A stretch of 14,349 bases of DNA, taken from Gammaproteobacteria bacterium. GTDB taxonomy: Bacteria > Pseudomonadota > Gammaproteobacteria > UBA6429. The notes below the pieces were generated by a model. That model was not told where the DNA came from. It was given only the letters and a program-made list of their open reading frames with translations, and made no database searches. The DNA is taken from positions 1 through 14,349 of the forward strand of contig QIKU01000187.1 of NCBI GenBank assembly GCA_003232015.1, in the 5' to 3' direction. Shown piece after piece: positions 12,793 to 14,349 of the stretch; the stretch's first letter is position 1; each line of letters starts with the position of its first letter. The position numbers and the translations under genes were made by a program.

Positions 12793-13783
12793 AAATCTAA
12801 ATATCGCCATCGCTATTTTTCTGGAAGTTATCGCATGGTATTTACTTGAGCCAGCAACAGCAGAAGGAGAGTTGCTGCTTCAGTTTTTACTTCTCCATGC
12901 CATTGCAAGCTATTTTTTCGCTCGCTCATTAATGCAATATTTACCTAAAAATTATTTAGTCAATAATGGCAGGTTAATTCTATTTTTTTTTAGTATTTGC
13001 TTCTTTATTCCCTATTTAGGTGCAATTGGCTTATATATCGCATGGAATGGCGGCTTATACTGGCCTCGAGCCACCACGTTTAATCTTTATAATATTACAG
13101 AAGAACCTCCCCTGCCTTTTAAGCCCCTGATTATTAATGAATCGAGCCATTATGGGCAGGCAGGCCTACCTGGTATTGTGAAAAATGCAACCGATGCCAA
13201 TAAGCGGTTAAAAGCTATTATGGCAACACGCCAGCTGGATGATCGGGATGCTATCCCCATACTGAAGATTGCGCTGAAAGATCCCATTGACGAAGTCCGT
13301 TTACTGGCCTATTCAATGCTTGATGCTAAAGAACAGACTATAAACTCCGGAATACAAAAGCTTGAAAAAGAATTAGTCAGCTCACCGCTCAATGTACGAG
13401 CAAGTTTTCATAAAGAGCTGGCACATTATTACTGGGAGCTCGCCTATTTAGGACTTGCACAGGGCGACGTTAAACAGCTGGTATTAAATCAATCCTGCAA
13501 AAACCTTTTTATTGCCCTGAAGATTCATTCAGAAGACGCGGGCACATGCTTTGAATTAGGGCGGGTTCTGTTGCGCCTGGACAGACATGAAGAAGCCCGG
13601 CATTATCTTGCATTGGCAATGAAGTTAGGCATCTCAGAAAGTGATGTTCTGCCTTACCTGGCTGAAGTTGCATTCCATGTAGCGGATTATCAGCAGATAA
13701 AATCACTATTAGAAAAACTTCCTGAAGAAGCCCGCAAAAATAGTTCATTAAACAACATTATAAGTTTCTGGTTACCTGCATGA
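12782..13783 (+). CDS. pelE: PelE: inner-membrane TPR protein of the Pel synthase complex
   Basis: At 333 residues it closely matches the 329 of P. aeruginosa PelE. Three hydrophobic stretches (about 7-22, 31-50, 64-89) precede a soluble helical region. The first part of that region (about 153-185, DAIPILKIALKDPIDEVRLLAYSML) looks HEAT-like; the rest (about 205-325) has TPR-type units such as CFELGRVLLRLDRHEEARHYLALAM. The start is TTG at 12782 inside the end of pelD (11-bp overlap), with TAGGG about nine bases upstream; no ATG precedes the first membrane helix. PelE is known to join PelD, PelF and PelG at the membrane. Its stop overlaps the pelF start as ATGA. A T9 run (12983-12991) encodes Phe in the third helix. 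Confidence 0.92.
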   Translation: MINKNLNIAIAIFLEVIAWYLLEPATAEGELLLQFLLLHAIASYFFARSLMQYLPKNYLVNNGRLILFFFSICFFIPYLGAIGLYIAWNGGLYWPRATTFNLYNITEEPPLPFKPLIINESSHYGQAGLPGIVKNATDANKRLKAIMATRQLDDRDAIPILKIALKDPIDEVRLLAYSMLDAKEQTINSGIQKLEKELVSSPLNVRASFHKELAHYYWELAYLGLAQGDVKQLVLNQSCKNLFIALKIHSEDAGTCFELGRVLLRLDRHEEARHYLALAMKLGISESDVLPYLAEVAFHVADYQQIKSLLEKLPEEARKNSSLNNIISFWLPA

Positions 13784-14349
13784 AAAAGTGGCCATCTGTG
13801 GTTAATAGTAACCAGCCTGCGGACATCGTGCTTTTACTTGAAGGCACCTTTCCTTTTGTCAGTGGGGGTGTTTCTAGCTGGGTTAACCAGATTATTCTGG
13901 GGCTACCTGATTTTAGTTTTGGGCTGGTTTTTTTAGGCGGTAACAGAACGTTTTATGATGGCTATAAATATCCCTGCCCAGACAATGTCGTTCATCTTGA
14001 GTGCCATTACTTAATGGAGTCATGGGGTGAAAAGAAAGCCAGGCCCGTTAAAGGAAATAAGGAGATTTTCCAGCAGGTCGATAAAATGCATCATTGTCTA
14101 CGCTCATCAAATATTGATTTTGATGAAACGGCTTTAAATATTGTTATGGCGGCACTCGGCAACACAAATGAATTATCCCGCGAAGATTTTTTGTACAGCG
14201 AAGAATCATGGCAACAAATAAAAAACTACTATAGAAATTACTGTACAGATCCGTCCTTTGTAGATTATTTCTGGACGATTCGCACCATGCATGCACCCTT
14301 ATTTATACTGGCTAAAATAGTTAAAAATTTGCCGGCCGCAAAAGTATTG
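13780..14349 (+). CDS. pelF: PelF (partial): Pel polysaccharide glycosyltransferase, N-terminal 190 residues
   Basis: The frame starts with an ATG overlapping the pelE stop by four bases and remains open to the right edge for 190 codons of an expected 500 or so. It opens with the highly conserved PelF signature LLLEGTFPFVSGGVSSWVNQ (residues 18-37), the beginning of the DUF3492/GT4 N-terminal Rossmann domain, followed by FGLVFLGG. Cytosolic PelF uses UDP-sugar to extend the polymer and works with the membrane proteins PelD, PelE and PelG. The C-terminal GT4 domain with its nucleotide-sugar residues is outside the window, as is pelG, expected next. Confidence 0.95.
   Translation, partial: MKKWPSVVNSNQPADIVLLLEGTFPFVSGGVSSWVNQIILGLPDFSFGLVFLGGNRTFYDGYKYPCPDNVVHLECHYLMESWGEKKARPVKGNKEIFQQVDKMHHCLRSSNIDFDETALNIVMAALGNTNELSREDFLYSEESWQQIKNYYRNYCTDPSFVDYFWTIRTMHAPLFILAKIVKNLPAAKVL

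Noticed and set aside
12983..12991. T9 run in pelE as a phase-variation tract
   Set aside because: Phe-rich membrane helices in AT-rich genomes commonly give T-runs of this length; weaker case than the G-runs in pelA.
13509..13748. Minus-strand open frame opposite pelE
   Set aside because: Antisense to the TPR region of pelE; no ribosome binding site or family resemblance.

Overview
The window is AT-rich DNA from what looks like an aquatic or marine gammaproteobacterium; genus not determined. The evidence is a complete pelABCDE run plus the start of pelF in the Pseudomonas order and with near-Pseudomonas protein lengths, a PPi-type phosphofructokinase, and a Vibrio-like integron attC site. 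No rRNA, tRNA, CRISPR array or transposase was found.

Left part (1-2136, all genes on the minus strand): an accessory region with integron-cassette character. A truncated membrane-protein gene (1-623) starts just after an attC recombination site (646-744). The stop codon of a small three-helix membrane protein (742-1116) lies inside that attC. Next come a small secreted protein (1160-1531) and a small basic conserved protein (1652-2026). Between these last two is a dense regulatory patch (1567-1659): a good sigma70 promoter, three 20-bp direct repeats and a long palindrome. No integrase gene is visible. A bidirectional terminator (2098-2136) closes the region.

Middle part (2195-4438): a minus-strand pair made of a 128-residue protein of unknown function (3667-4053) followed by pfp (2195-3610). 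Pfp carries an unusual 55-residue N-terminal tail that is 30/55 lysine. The 385-bp divergent intergenic region contains two adjacent hairpins, a near-consensus sigma70 promoter (TTGACA-17-TATATT) and a leader of about 80 nt for the pel operon.

Right part (4439-14349, plus strand): pelA, pelB, a possible 24-codon micro-ORF, pelC, pelD, pelE and the first 190 codons of pelF, all overlapping or tightly spaced. By homology with Pseudomonas, PelF polymerises the polysaccharide with PelD, PelE (and PelG, expected beyond the right edge) at the inner membrane. PelD activates this on binding c-di-GMP. PelA deacetylates and trims the polymer in the periplasm, and PelB/PelC export it. All diagnostic residues that could be checked (PelA GH166 Glu and deacetylase Asp/His, PelD RxxD plus the distal Arg, the PelF N-terminal signature) are present, so the system looks functional. 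The main unexplained points are the polylysine Pfp tail, the G8 and G9 tracts in pelA, the pelB-pelC micro-ORF and the repeat/palindrome array near the cassettes.
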